Source: an uncultured Piscinibacter sp. (lineage in GTDB: Bacteria > Pseudomonadota > Gammaproteobacteria > Burkholderiales > Burkholderiaceae_C). Taken from it: a stretch of 64,000 bases of DNA. The stretch lies in contig NZ_CALFYO010000019.1 of the NCBI RefSeq assembly GCF_937952055.1, forward strand, positions 496,001 to 560,000. Direction: 5' to 3'. How positions within the stretch are numbered: the stretch's first letter is position 1; each line of letters opens with the position of its first letter. The notes beneath the pieces are model-generated. The model searched no databases. It had not been told where the DNA came from and worked only from the letters and a program-made list of their open reading frames with translations. Below are positions 25,766 through 35,191 of this stretch, one piece after another. Made by a program: the position numbers and the translations under genes.

Positions 25766-28700
25766 ATGGCTTACTCGCGATGGTGCGCGGCGTTGGCGAC
25801 GACGCGGAGCTTGAAGCTCGTCGGCTGTGTGCTGATGTCTGCGCCGTGGCTGACGCAGGCGCAGACGGCCACCGAGCGGGAGCAGGGCTTGCGCGACGCC
25901 ACGCCGCGCTGGCATGTGTTGACCGAGGTGCGACTCGTCGTGGCACCCGGCCGCGTCGTCGAGAACGGCATGCTGGTCCTGAAGGACGGCCTGGTGGTTG
26001 CGGCAGGCCCGGCTGCAACGCCGCCCGAGGGGGCGCGCGTGTGGCGACTTCCGGGTCGTACCGTCTACCCTGGGTTCATCGATCTGGCCAGCTCGATCGG
26101 CGTGCCCGCTTCGCTGCGACCGCCGGCACCGGAACCACCGCGGTGGGGACGGGGTTCCGAATTGCCGCCGCCGAAGGCAAAGCCGCCCGAACCGCGGCCG
26201 CTCGTCGGGCGCGCGCTGGCGGCGTCGAACCCCTTCGTGCGCCCGGAACAGGATGTGGCGCAGCAGCTCGAGTGGAAGGCCGAGGACGCCCGGGACGCGC
26301 GGGCGCTCGGATTCACGGCCGTGCTGGCGGCGCCCGCCGCGGGTGTCTTCCGCGGCCAGGGCGCCCTGCTGGCGCTCGGCGACGCGAAGGATCCGAAGTT
26401 GCTCGTGATTGCACCCCGGGCCGCCCAGCACACTGCATTCGACATCGATCGCTCGCGCGAGCCGGGGTACCCGTCATCGCTGATGGGGTCGGTCGCGCTG
26501 GCAAGGCAGGTGCTGTACGACGCACGTTGGCATCGAGACCGGTCCGCGTCGGCGCGCGCGGACGCCGAACGCATCGCCCCCAACGCCTCGCTGGCGGGGC
26601 TGGCGCCGGTGCTCGAGGGCCGGCAGACGGTGATCCATGCGACGAGCGACGAACTGGACTACCCGCGCGCCGTGGCGCTGCGCGACGAGTTCAAGCTGCG
26701 CATGGTGCTGCAGGGCAACGGCCATGAATACCGGCGCGCGGCGCAGCTCAAGTCTGCCGCGCTGCCGGTGATCGTGCCGCTGACCTTTCCCACGACGCCG
26801 GACGTCACGCACCCGGACCGGGCGCTGGACGTGCCGCTGGACGCGCTGCAGCACTGGGAGCAGGCGCCGTCGAACCTGGCCTGGCTGACGAGCGCGGGTG
26901 TGCCGGTGGCGGTCACCGCCGCGGGGCTGAAGGACGCGGGCAAGGAGTTCTGGCCGCGGCTGCGGCAGGCGGTTCGGCGCGGGTTGCCGGCGCAGCAGGC
27001 GCTGGCGGCGCTGACGACGCAGCCGGCCTCCTTCATCGGCCAGTCTGCTCGCCTGGGGAGCCTGGAGCCGGGCCGCATCGCGAATGTCGTGGTCGCGCGG
27101 GGGGACCTGTTCACCGAGGACGACGCCGCGGTCGAACTGGTGTTCGTCGATGGCCGGCCGCTGCCCAACGATGCATTCAGGCCATCCGACCCGCGCGGCA
27201 CCTGGGCGGTGGACGGTGGCAGCGCGACGCTCGTCATCGCCGGCACGCGCAGTGCGCCGAAGCTCGAACAGGACGGCGTCGCCTGCGAACTCGCCGCGCA
27301 GGGTGCCGCGTGGGTGTTGCGCCTGCCCTGCACCCGTCCCGCGGACTCCGCGCCGCGGGCCACCGTCGTCGCGGAACTGCGCGACGATCGCCTGGCCGGC
27401 ACCGTGCAGGACGCCGGGGGCACGCTGAAGGCGTGGTCGGCGCGCCGTGTCGCGCCGGCGGCTGCGCCTGCGGCGTCGGCGGCCGAGCCGGCGGTCGCCG
27501 GGCCGCCCGCCACCTATCCGGCCGGAGCCTTCGGCGTGGCGGTGGCGGCGGCGCGGCCTGCGCTGCTGCTGGTGCGCAATGCCACCGTATGGGCGATGGG
27601 CGGGGCCGGCAAGCTGGAACGCGCCGATCTGCTGGTGCGCGACGGCAAGGTCAGCGCCATCGGCACGGCGCTGTCGGCGCCATCCGGCGCCGAGGTGATC
27701 GATGCCACCGGCAAGCACGTCACGCCCGGGCTGATCGACGCGCATTCGCACATCACGATGAACGGGGGCTACAACGAACAGAGCCACTCGGTGACCGCCG
27801 AGGTGCGGGTCGGCGACATCGTCGACCCCACCGACATCAACATCTACCGGCAGCTGGCTGGCGGCCTGACGGTCGCGCACGTGCTGCACGGCTCGTCCAA
27901 CACCATCGGCGGCCAGAGCCAGCTCATCAAGCTGCGCTGGGGCAGCGATGCCCCGGGCTTGGCCTTCGAAGGGGCGGCGCCGACCATCAAGTTCGCGCTC
28001 GGCGAGAACGTCAAAGGTTCCAACTGGGGTCCGGGAACGCGCTACCCGGCGACGCGCATGGGCGTCGAGCAGGTGCTGCGCGACGCCTTTGCCGGCGCGC
28101 GCGAGTACGCCCGCGAGCAGCGTGCCTGGCGCACCGGCCCCAGGCGCGGGCCCGAGCCGCGGCGCGACCTGCAGCTCGAGGCGCTGAGCGAGGTGCTCGA
28201 CGGCACCCGCCTCGTGCACATCCACTCGTACCGCGCCGACGAGATCCTGATGTTCGCCCGGCTGGCCAAGGAACTGGGCATCACGGTCGGGGCCTTCCAG
28301 CATGTGTTGGAAGGCTACAAGGTGGCCGACGCGATCGCCGGCATCGGCGCCGGGGGCTCCACCTTCTCCGACTGGTGGGGCTACAAGATGGAGGTGCAGG
28401 ACGCGATCCCGGGCAACGCCGCGCTGATGCACCGCGCCGGTGTGCTGGTCAGCATCAACTCCGACGATGCCGAGCTGGCCCGGCGGCTGAACAGCGAAGC
28501 CGCCAAGGCGATGAAGTACGGCGGCCTGTCCGAACTGGAGGCGCTTGCGCTGGTGACGATCAATCCGGCGCGCCAGCTGCGCATCGACCGGCGTGTCGGT
28601 TCGCTGGAGCCGGGCAAGGACGCCGACTTCGTGATCTGGAGCGGCCATCCGCTGTCCAACTACTCGCGTGCCGAGCAGACCTGGATCGACGGACGGCGGC

Positions 28701-28966
28701 ACTTCGATCTCGACAGCGACCGCCGCCTCCGCGCCGCTGCCGCCCGCGAGCGCCTGCGGCTCGTGGAGCTGGCACTGCGCGCGCCGCCGCCGCCACGCGG
28801 CGATGCGCCGCCACCGAAGGAGGCAGGCGATGCCCCGCGGCCGGTGATCGCGGCGCACGCGCTGGGTGAACTGCCCTGGCGCCAGTGGCTCGACCGCGCG
28901 CACGCGCTGCGGCCGGCCTATGCCGACCTGCCGGCCTGGCACGAGTGCACGGAGCACGCGCCATGA
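25766..28966 (+). CDS. Large exported protein with two amidohydrolase-fold domains
   Basis: 1066 residues with a Sec signal peptide ending near TQAQ. Domain 1 (about 45-480) has an amidohydrolase frame (LKDGLVVAAGP, GRTVYPGFID, SLEPGRIANVVV), but the catalytic HxH is replaced by DLASSIG. Domain 2 (about 590-1010) is complete: IDAHSHITMNGG, VHIHSYRADEI, FQHVLEGYKVAD and INSDDAELARR give the metal ligands and catalytic aspartate, and SLEPGKDADFVIWSG closes the barrel. Domain 2 should be an active periplasmic imidazolonepropionase/prolidase-like hydrolase of unknown substrate. The next gene overlaps by four bases. Confidence 0.85.
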   Translation: MAYSRWCAALATTRSLKLVGCVLMSAPWLTQAQTATEREQGLRDATPRWHVLTEVRLVVAPGRVVENGMLVLKDGLVVAAGPAATPPEGARVWRLPGRTVYPGFIDLASSIGVPASLRPPAPEPPRWGRGSELPPPKAKPPEPRPLVGRALAASNPFVRPEQDVAQQLEWKAEDARDARALGFTAVLAAPAAGVFRGQGALLALGDAKDPKLLVIAPRAAQHTAFDIDRSREPGYPSSLMGSVALARQVLYDARWHRDRSASARADAERIAPNASLAGLAPVLEGRQTVIHATSDELDYPRAVALRDEFKLRMVLQGNGHEYRRAAQLKSAALPVIVPLTFPTTPDVTHPDRALDVPLDALQHWEQAPSNLAWLTSAGVPVAVTAAGLKDAGKEFWPRLRQAVRRGLPAQQALAALTTQPASFIGQSARLGSLEPGRIANVVVARGDLFTEDDAAVELVFVDGRPLPNDAFRPSDPRGTWAVDGGSATLVIAGTRSAPKLEQDGVACELAAQGAAWVLRLPCTRPADSAPRATVVAELRDDRLAGTVQDAGGTLKAWSARRVAPAAAPAASAAEPAVAGPPATYPAGAFGVAVAAARPALLLVRNATVWAMGGAGKLERADLLVRDGKVSAIGTALSAPSGAEVIDATGKHVTPGLIDAHSHITMNGGYNEQSHSVTAEVRVGDIVDPTDINIYRQLAGGLTVAHVLHGSSNTIGGQSQLIKLRWGSDAPGLAFEGAAPTIKFALGENVKGSNWGPGTRYPATRMGVEQVLRDAFAGAREYAREQRAWRTGPRRGPEPRRDLQLEALSEVLDGTRLVHIHSYRADEILMFARLAKELGITVGAFQHVLEGYKVADAIAGIGAGGSTFSDWWGYKMEVQDAIPGNAALMHRAGVLVSINSDDAELARRLNSEAAKAMKYGGLSELEALALVTINPARQLRIDRRVGSLEPGKDADFVIWSGHPLSNYSRAEQTWIDGRRHFDLDSDRRLRAAAARERLRLVELALRAPPPPRGDAPPPKEAGDAPRPVIAAHALGELPWRQWLDRAHALRPAYADLPAWHECTEHAP

Positions 28967-30324
28967 CGGGCGCCAACGCCTTTCGGCCGGGCTGCCTCTG
29001 GGCCGGACTGGCCCTGGCATCGGCGCTGACGGCCCAGGCGTCCGACACGATTCCTCCGCCACCCCAGACGCAGCCGATCCTGGTTACCGGTGCCACGCTG
29101 CACACGGTCAGCGGGCCGGTGCTCGTCGGCGGCCGCATGCTGATCGAGCGCGGGCGCATCACCGCGATCGTCGCTGCCGGCGAACCGCTGCCACCGCAGA
29201 GCGGGAGCGCGCAAGTCGTCGACCTCGGCGGACGCCACGTCTATCCGGGCTTCATCGCGGCCAACTCCGCCATCGGGCTGACCGAGATCAGTGCCGTTCG
29301 CGCCACCGTGGACCACGCCGAGGTGGGGGCGCTCAACCCCAACGCCAGGGCCGTGGTCGCCGTCAACGCGGACAGCGACCTGCTGCCGGTGGCACGCGCC
29401 AACGGGGTGCTGGCTGCGCTCGTGGTGCCCGGGGGCGGACAGCGCGGGCTCATCGCCGGCACTTCGGCACTCATGCAGCTCGATGGCTGGAACTGGGAGG
29501 AAATGGCGGTCGAGCGCGAGACGGCGCTGCACGTCGTGCTGCCGTCGATGCGCCTGACCCCGCAGGCGCTGGAGCCCCTGCCCGCGACGATCCAGGTCGA
29601 ACTGCGCAAGTTCACCGAGGAGCGACTGCGCCAGATCGACGACGCCTTCGACGCCGCGGCCGCCTACCTGCGTGCGCGCACGGGCGCGCCGGACAGCCCC
29701 GCGGACCAGCGCTGGGAGGCGATGCTGCCGGTGCTGCAGGGCCGTCGTCCGGTCTTCGTGCACGCCGACGAACTGCCGCAGATCCGCCATGCGCTGGGCC
29801 TGGCCGAACGACACCGGCTGAAGCTGGTGATCGTCGGCGGCGCCGATGCCTGGCGCATCACCGAGTTGCTGCGCGAGCGACGCGTGCCCGTGGTCATCGG
29901 CGGCGTGAACGAACTGCCGTTGCGGCGCGACGAAGACGTCGACGCGCGATTCCGCCTGCCAGCGCTGCTGGCGCAAGCCGGTGTCACCTTCTGCATCGCG
30001 CGGGAAGGTGGCATCTTCGCCGCGCCCAATGAGCGCAACCTGCCCTATGAGGCAGCAACGGCCGCAGCCCACGGCCTGCCGCGCGACGAGGCCTTGAAGG
30101 CGATCACGCTGTATCCGGCGCAGATCCTGGGCGTGGCCGATCGCCTGGGATCGCTGGCGCCCGGGCGGCTGGCCAGTTTCATCGTCACCGACGGCGACCC
30201 GCTGGAAACGACGACGCGCGTGGAGCGCGTGTTCATCCAGGGGCGGGAGGTCAGCACGGCCAACCGCCAGACGCGCCTGACCGACAAGTACGAACAGCGC
30301 TATCGCCAGTTGGACCCCCGGTGA
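28963..30324 (+). CDS. Exported amidohydrolase-fold protein lacking metal ligands
   Basis: 453 residues with a signal peptide ending near AQAS. It has the amidohydrolase frame (GRMLIERGRITAIV, GGRHVYPGFIAANSAIGL, SLAPGRLASFIVTDGDPL), but the HxH motif is ANS and the catalytic aspartate region reads TFCIAREGG. One histidine remains in VFVHADELPQI. It resembles domain 1 of the preceding protein more than domain 2. I infer a non-catalytic partner subunit. Its ATG overlaps the preceding stop, so the two are co-translated. The 172 bp after its stop hold no gene I can support. Confidence 0.82.
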   Translation: MTGANAFRPGCLWAGLALASALTAQASDTIPPPPQTQPILVTGATLHTVSGPVLVGGRMLIERGRITAIVAAGEPLPPQSGSAQVVDLGGRHVYPGFIAANSAIGLTEISAVRATVDHAEVGALNPNARAVVAVNADSDLLPVARANGVLAALVVPGGGQRGLIAGTSALMQLDGWNWEEMAVERETALHVVLPSMRLTPQALEPLPATIQVELRKFTEERLRQIDDAFDAAAAYLRARTGAPDSPADQRWEAMLPVLQGRRPVFVHADELPQIRHALGLAERHRLKLVIVGGADAWRITELLRERRVPVVIGGVNELPLRRDEDVDARFRLPALLAQAGVTFCIAREGGIFAAPNERNLPYEAATAAAHGLPRDEALKAITLYPAQILGVADRLGSLAPGRLASFIVTDGDPLETTTRVERVFIQGREVSTANRQTRLTDKYEQRYRQLDPR

Positions 30325-30496
30325 AGGTGGCGCGGGCATGCGCCATGGGGTTGCCGGTGGCGGCTGCCTGCGAGGCGCCGCCCCGCCGGTGCGCCGGCCG
30401 ACGGCGGTTTCCCGAGCCGTCGCACCGCACACCGGGCTTCGGCCTCGGCCATGCCGCGCCAGGCCGGCAGCGGCTCGGCCGGGACGAACGCGGCGC

Positions 30497-31213
30497 TCAG
30501 GCCCTGCCGAGCCAGAGCAGCATCAAGGGCAGCGGGCTGGTGGCCAGCGCGCTCAGCACGAGAAAGCGCGCCAGGCCGAACAGGCGACTGGATCCGGCGA
30601 GCAGCGCGATGCCGCCCGCGCCGCCGAGGAGCGCATTGCCGGGCAGGTTGAGCAGCAGCACCAGCGCCACGCCGCGGCGCCGCAGCACGCGCCGCAGCCA
30701 TGGTGCCGCAGGGTGCGCAGCCAGGCGGGCGATGCGCTCGGGCGGTGGCAGCGCGTCGGCACCGTCCAGCAGGGTCTTCGCGCCGCCCGGCCGCAGGGTC
30801 TCGATCAGGCGCGTCAACTGCGCCCGGGGCAGGAAGCGCCCGCACAGGAAGCTCGCCGCCAGCGCCAGCTGGGTGCCTGCGTAGACCAGCACGATGCCGT
30901 CGACACCCATCGCCAGCATCAGCGCGAGGCCGATCTCGATGCCCGGCACGAAGGGCAGCGCCATCGCGATCACGTAGACGACCAGCATCCCGATCCAGAC
31001 TAGGCGCCCCGGGCTGCCCGACATCGTCCAGGCCGGAGAGGCCGTGAACTCGGCGAGCCAGCCGCCGAGGCCGCTGCCGAACGCGGCGAGCAGCAGCAGG
31101 CCGGCCACTGCGGTGCCCAGGCGCGTGGGTGCCCATGCCGGCGCCGGGCCGGGGCGTGCCCGCGCCGACCGCTCGGTGCACGGGGCCGGCTCATGCACGG
31201 CCATGTCACTCAT
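30497..31213 (-). CDS. Membrane protein, TVP38/DedA (VTT)-like
   Basis: 238 residues with about five transmembrane segments. The ALPFVPGIEIGLALMLAMG segment and the late NLPGNALLGGAGGIALLAG loop resemble the paired re-entrant loops of the SNARE-associated/VTT family; this assignment is by pattern and moderately sure. Start MSDMAV at 31213, overlapping the preceding gene by eight bases; an internal ATG at 31204 is possible. It is the last gene of the minus-strand cysteine synthase operon. Confidence 0.65.
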   Translation of the reverse strand: MSDMAVHEPAPCTERSARARPGPAPAWAPTRLGTAVAGLLLLAAFGSGLGGWLAEFTASPAWTMSGSPGRLVWIGMLVVYVIAMALPFVPGIEIGLALMLAMGVDGIVLVYAGTQLALAASFLCGRFLPRAQLTRLIETLRPGGAKTLLDGADALPPPERIARLAAHPAAPWLRRVLRRRGVALVLLLNLPGNALLGGAGGIALLAGSSRLFGLARFLVLSALATSPLPLMLLWLGRA

Positions 31214-31646
31214 GGCGGTGCGCGCCGCGATCGCTCGGCCCGCATCGTGTGCAGCGCCGGCGCTCGATCACGACGGCTGCCAGCAGCAGCGCGAAGGCCA
31301 GCGCTTCCAGCCACCGGTTCATGTGCCAGAACATCAAGATCGCCAGCAGCGCGGCACCTGCCGCGGCCAGGCCGGTGGGCAGCCACGACGCGCGGCGCCT
31401 GGCATGCCCGCCGAGCGAGACGACCACCAGCGCCGCGGGCGCGACGATGGCCACGCGCCACAGCGTGTCGTCGGGCGCCAGGGCCATGCCGAACATCGGC
31501 ATCACCAGCACCGCCGCCAGCGTGCCATAGCAGGCCAGCATCGACATCGCCAGGGCCACGCCGCTGGGCCACGGCCACTGGCGGTCTGCCTCGTCAGGCG
31601 CACGCACGCGTGCGGCGGCAGTGCAAGAACGGCTCGGCGTGCTCAT
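31206..31646 (-). CDS. Small four-helix membrane protein, possibly MerC-like
   Basis: 146 residues, four hydrophobic segments, one cysteine in the first (MLACYGTLAAV) and a C-terminal RRRCTRCG motif. Segment layout and the final cysteine pair recall the MerC mercury-transport family, but similarity is weak and I would not assign transport of mercury. It lies 44 bp after the cysteine synthase fusion gene and overlaps the VTT-like gene. Confidence 0.55.
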   Translation of the reverse strand: MSTPSRSCTAAARVRAPDEADRQWPWPSGVALAMSMLACYGTLAAVLVMPMFGMALAPDDTLWRVAIVAPAALVVVSLGGHARRRASWLPTGLAAAGAALLAILMFWHMNRWLEALAFALLLAAVVIERRRCTRCGPSDRGAHRHE

Positions 31647-31690
31647 GGGCTTGTCCTGTGCGGGGTCCGGCGGCGGGCAGGGCATCTGGC

Positions 31691-33181
31691 TCACGCGGCA
31701 CGGCGCGGATGCAGCCACTTGGGCAGGAAGCTGTACGGGTCGCTGCGCACCGTGGCATCGAAGGCCACGCCGTGGCGATGCAGCCGCGCCGCGAACGTGC
31801 CGGCCTTCAGGCCGTCGAAGACATCGGTCGCGCCGCCGACGTAGTCGCCGCCGACGAAGATCTGCGGCAGGGTCACCGAGCCGGTGCGGCGCTGCAGCTC
31901 GGCGCGCACGCGGCCGCCCCGGTTGCCTTCCTGGTACGCCACCGAGTCGAGATCGACCGACTCGAGCGCGATGCCGTACGCCGCAAAGGCCTTCTTCACC
32001 GACCAGCAGAATTCGCACCACTCGAGGGCGAACATCAGCACCGGGTGCCGAATGTCGCCGAGCAGGGCGTCGACTTCGGCCGCCGCGGCGGCATCGTCGG
32101 CCTGCGGCGCTTCGACGGGCGCCGGCGCCGGCGCTGCATCGAAGCGGTATCCCGCGGTCGACTTCGACAGCGCCATTTCCTCGTCTGTCATCTCGGCAGC
32201 CACACCGTCGAACAGCGGCGTCGACAGATAGCGCTCGCCGGTGTCCGGCAGCATGCACAGGATGTTCGAGCCCTCCGGGGCGCTGCGGGCCACCTGGAGC
32301 GCGCCGGCCAGCGTGGCGCCGGCCGAGATGCCGACGAAGATGCCTTCCCTCATGGCCAGTTCGCGTGCGCAGCGCAACGCATCGTTGCCGTTGATCGGCA
32401 CGAAGCCGTCGATGCGCCCGTCGCGCTGCACCTGCTCGGCCAGCGCCGGAATGAAGTCGGGCGACCAGCCCTGCATCGGATGCGGCCGGAACGCCGGGTG
32501 GCTGGCGCTGTGCGAGCCGTCCGTGTTGCGGGCCTGCGGCACGCCGCTGGCCAGGACGGCCGAGTTGTCGGGCTCGGCCACGATGATCCGGGTGTGCGGG
32601 CTGCGCTGCCGCAGCACGCGCGAGATGCCGTTCAGGGTGCCGCCGGTGCCGAAGCCGCTGACGAAGTAGTCGAGCGACACGTCGGCGAAGTCATCGAGGA
32701 TCTCCACCGCCGTCGTGCGCGCGTGCACGTCCGCATTGGCCGGGTTCTCGAACTGGCGCGGCTGCCACCAGCCATGCGCGCGCGCCAGCTCGGCGGCCTT
32801 GGCGACCATGCCGGAGCCCTTCAGCGACGCGGGGGTGAGCACGACCTTGGCGCCGAGGAAGCGCATCAGCCTGCGCCGCTCGACGCTGAAGTTCTCCGCC
32901 ATCGTCACCACGAGCGGGTAGCCGCGCTGCGCACAGACCATGGCCAGCGCGATGCCGGTGTTGCCGCTGGTGGCTTCGACGATGGTCTGGCCGGGCTTGA
33001 GTTCGCCGCGCCGTTCGGCGTCTTCGATCACGCCCAGGGCCAGGCGGTCCTTCACCGAGCCCATCGGGTTGAACGACTCGACCTTGGCGTACAGGTTGAC
33101 GCCGCTCGGGCCGAGTTTGTTGATGCGCACCACCGGCGTGTGGCCGATCGTGCCGAGGATGTTTTCGTGGCGCTTGCCCAT
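31691..33181 (-). CDS. Cysteine synthase-glutaredoxin fusion protein
   Basis: 496 residues. Domain 1 (about 1-310) is an O-acetylserine sulfhydrylase-type PLP enzyme: the PLP lysine K44 in FNPMGSVKDRLA, VEATSGNTGIALAM, SGFGTGGTLNGISRVL and GISAGATLAGAL. An alanine/proline linker (about 350-375) leads to a glutaredoxin domain with WCEFCWSVKKAF (CxxC) and the cis-proline strand VTLPQIFVGGDYVGG. The fusion suggests thiol or persulfide chemistry coupled to cysteine formation. The ATG at 33179-33181 has GGAA upstream. It lies in an operon with a PLP decarboxylase and a DsrE protein. Confidence 0.92.
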   Translation of the reverse strand: MGKRHENILGTIGHTPVVRINKLGPSGVNLYAKVESFNPMGSVKDRLALGVIEDAERRGELKPGQTIVEATSGNTGIALAMVCAQRGYPLVVTMAENFSVERRRLMRFLGAKVVLTPASLKGSGMVAKAAELARAHGWWQPRQFENPANADVHARTTAVEILDDFADVSLDYFVSGFGTGGTLNGISRVLRQRSPHTRIIVAEPDNSAVLASGVPQARNTDGSHSASHPAFRPHPMQGWSPDFIPALAEQVQRDGRIDGFVPINGNDALRCARELAMREGIFVGISAGATLAGALQVARSAPEGSNILCMLPDTGERYLSTPLFDGVAAEMTDEEMALSKSTAGYRFDAAPAPAPVEAPQADDAAAAAEVDALLGDIRHPVLMFALEWCEFCWSVKKAFAAYGIALESVDLDSVAYQEGNRGGRVRAELQRRTGSVTLPQIFVGGDYVGGATDVFDGLKAGTFAARLHRHGVAFDATVRSDPYSFLPKWLHPRRAA

Positions 33182-33213
33182 GTCGGTTCCTTGGTGTGGT
33201 GTGGCGGATGGAC

Positions 33214-34710
33214 TCAAACGATGCGCATCGGCATCGGCGGCGCGGCGCTGGCGAGGTCGCCGCGGAAGCTGGTGACGAGCCGGTCGCCGACGTCGATGAC
33301 CTCGTCGACCAGGGCGTCGGCGTGTTCGGCCTGCGACCGCGCGCCGACGAAGCAGGGCCGGATCGCCAGCACGCCGTTGATCACGGCGGTGCTCGGCAGG
33401 TTGCGGCCGCGGCGCAGCAGTTCGTGGTGGATGCGCTTGTTCAGGACGTTGGCGTCGATCGCGGCCGGGGCGCGGTAGCGGAAGCAGCAGATCGACAGCG
33501 TGGGCGCCTGCACCAGCTCCAGCCTAGGGTGCGCCTGGGCGCGCTGCGCGATGTGGCGTGCCATGCTGTTGTGGCGGCACACGCGCTCGCGCAGTCCCTG
33601 CACGCCGATCTCGCGGATCAGCGCCCAGACCACCGCGCCACGCGCGGGCGCCGACAGTTCGACGCCGAAGTCGGCATAGGGCACGCCCAGGCTGGCCATC
33701 GAATGATCGACCTCGCCGCTCAGGCACGATCCCTCGAGGTAGTCGGCCGGCTCCTGGGTGAAGGCGCGGTGCAGCAGGCTGCGGTCGCGCACCAACGTGG
33801 CGCCGATGCCGACCGGGGCGCCGAGCCACTTGTGCGGGTCGACGACGACCGAGTCGGCGAGGTGCAGCCCGTCGTACAGCGGCCGCACGCGCGGATCGAG
33901 AATCCCTGGCAGGCCATAGGCGCCGTCGACGTGGAACCAGACGCCGTGCTCGCGCGCGATCTCGCCGAGCTCGCGCAGCGGATCGATGGCGCCGGTGCTG
34001 GTCATGCCGGCCGTGGCCACCACGGCGACGCGGACCTCGTCGCCGCTCGCGTCCTGCGCCAGGCGGCGGCGCAGCGCATCGGGACGCATGCGGCCCATCG
34101 CGTCGGTATCGATCAGGACGACGGCGCTGCGGCCCATGCCGAGCGCTGCCGCGGCGCGCCGGATGGTGTGGTGGCTCGAGGCGGTGGCGTACAGGCGGCA
34201 CGGCAGCCGCAACCCGTCGCGCGCCGGGTCCAGCCCCAGGCGCTCGAATGCCCATTGGCGGGCACCGCCGAGGGCGACCAGGTTGGCCGTCGATCCGCCG
34301 CTGCTGAACAGCCCGCGGAAGTCACGCGGCAGCTCGAACATCTCCACCAGCCAGCGCAGGGCCACCTCTTCCAGGTGGGCGAACGCGGTGGCGCCCAGGC
34401 GCTGCGGCGAGGCCACCGAGCCGGCCAGGGTGGCCAACGCGCCGATCGTGGTGGCGCCGGTGGTGATGAAGGCGCTGCTGCCCGGGTTGGGGATCTGCGA
34501 GCCGTTGGGAATCACGTGGCGACCCATCTCGGCCAGCACGGTGTCGATGCCGACGCCCGCGCTCGGCACCTCGCGGTCCAGCGCCTGTCGCCAGCGCGCC
34601 GGCTCGCGCATGGCGTCGGCATGCTCGAAGCGCTGGTAGCGCTCCAGCGCGCCGGCCAGCGTGGCCAGGTGGGCGCTCAGATGGCCGCATTCGGCACGGT
34701 CTTGATCCAT
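33214..34710 (-). CDS. Pyridoxal-dependent group II amino acid decarboxylase
   Basis: 498 residues of the aromatic-L-amino-acid/glutamate/cysteine-sulfinate decarboxylase superfamily. PLP lysine K294 lies in VVDPHKWLGAP. D262 in WFHVDGAYG should pair with the PLP nitrogen, and the ring-stacking histidine is in ATASSHHTI. SSGGSTANLVAL is also typical. The substrate cannot be read from sequence; position next to cysteine synthase makes a cysteine-derived amino acid attractive (inference). It lies 32 bp upstream of the fusion gene. Confidence 0.88.
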   Translation of the reverse strand: MDQDRAECGHLSAHLATLAGALERYQRFEHADAMREPARWRQALDREVPSAGVGIDTVLAEMGRHVIPNGSQIPNPGSSAFITTGATTIGALATLAGSVASPQRLGATAFAHLEEVALRWLVEMFELPRDFRGLFSSGGSTANLVALGGARQWAFERLGLDPARDGLRLPCRLYATASSHHTIRRAAAALGMGRSAVVLIDTDAMGRMRPDALRRRLAQDASGDEVRVAVVATAGMTSTGAIDPLRELGEIAREHGVWFHVDGAYGLPGILDPRVRPLYDGLHLADSVVVDPHKWLGAPVGIGATLVRDRSLLHRAFTQEPADYLEGSCLSGEVDHSMASLGVPYADFGVELSAPARGAVVWALIREIGVQGLRERVCRHNSMARHIAQRAQAHPRLELVQAPTLSICCFRYRAPAAIDANVLNKRIHHELLRRGRNLPSTAVINGVLAIRPCFVGARSQAEHADALVDEVIDVGDRLVTSFRGDLASAAPPMPMRIV

Positions 34711-34782
34711 GAACTGCTCCCGATGTCGGTGGGCTTGGCCGTGGCACGTTGGCGAGTGCGGGGCTGCGGCGGCGGCAGTGCG

Positions 34783-35157
34783 TCACGCCAGCAGGCGGGC
34801 GCCGCTGGCGAGGAAGGCCATCGTGCGCGGCGCGCCGGCGATCTCGGCGCCCTCGATCAGGTCGCCCTGCGTGATGCCCTTGGCCTTGGCGCAGGCCGGG
34901 CAGAGCCACAGCTTGCCGCCGTTGGCGATGAAGGCGTCGAGCAGGTCCTGCATGGGTTCGTAGCCTTCGGCGCGCAACGATGCGACGCCATGCTTGACGC
35001 AGATGTCCGATGCGCCGGACGCGAGGAACAGCGCCGTGTCGCTGGTCTTGGACGCCGTGACGGCGAGGATCAGCGAAATGGTTGCGCGCTCGACGTCGTC
35101 CGTGCCGTGGCTGCAGTTGATCAGGTACTTGTCCGGGGTATTCGTGGCGGTGGTCAT
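34783..35157 (-). CDS. DsrE/DsrF-like sulfur relay family protein
   Basis: 124 residues. The DsrE fold is indicated by YLINCSHGTDDVERATISL, TALFLASGASDICVKHG and the conserved late cysteines in KLWLCPACAKAKGI, which lie where sulfur-carrying cysteines occur in this family. It probably binds or transfers persulfide sulfur. It is second in the minus-strand operon, 34 bp after the DUF2917 gene and 72 bp before the decarboxylase gene. Confidence 0.85.
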   Translation of the reverse strand: MTTATNTPDKYLINCSHGTDDVERATISLILAVTASKTSDTALFLASGASDICVKHGVASLRAEGYEPMQDLLDAFIANGGKLWLCPACAKAKGITQGDLIEGAEIAGAPRTMAFLASGARLLA

Positions 35158-35191
35158 GGCTTGTCTCCGTGAAGGTGATCTGGGGCGGCGA

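Noticed and set aside
23578..26727. 1049-codon plus-strand frame opposite the DUF885 gene
   Set aside because: Antisense of DUF885 and out of frame with the amidohydrolase; no domain, compositionally biased. The minus strand gives the HEAVPGHH peptidase motif.
31206..31646. Mercury resistance operon (MerC)
   Set aside because: No MerR, MerT, MerP or MerA nearby and only weak similarity in the segment pattern; kept as a tentative membrane protein only.
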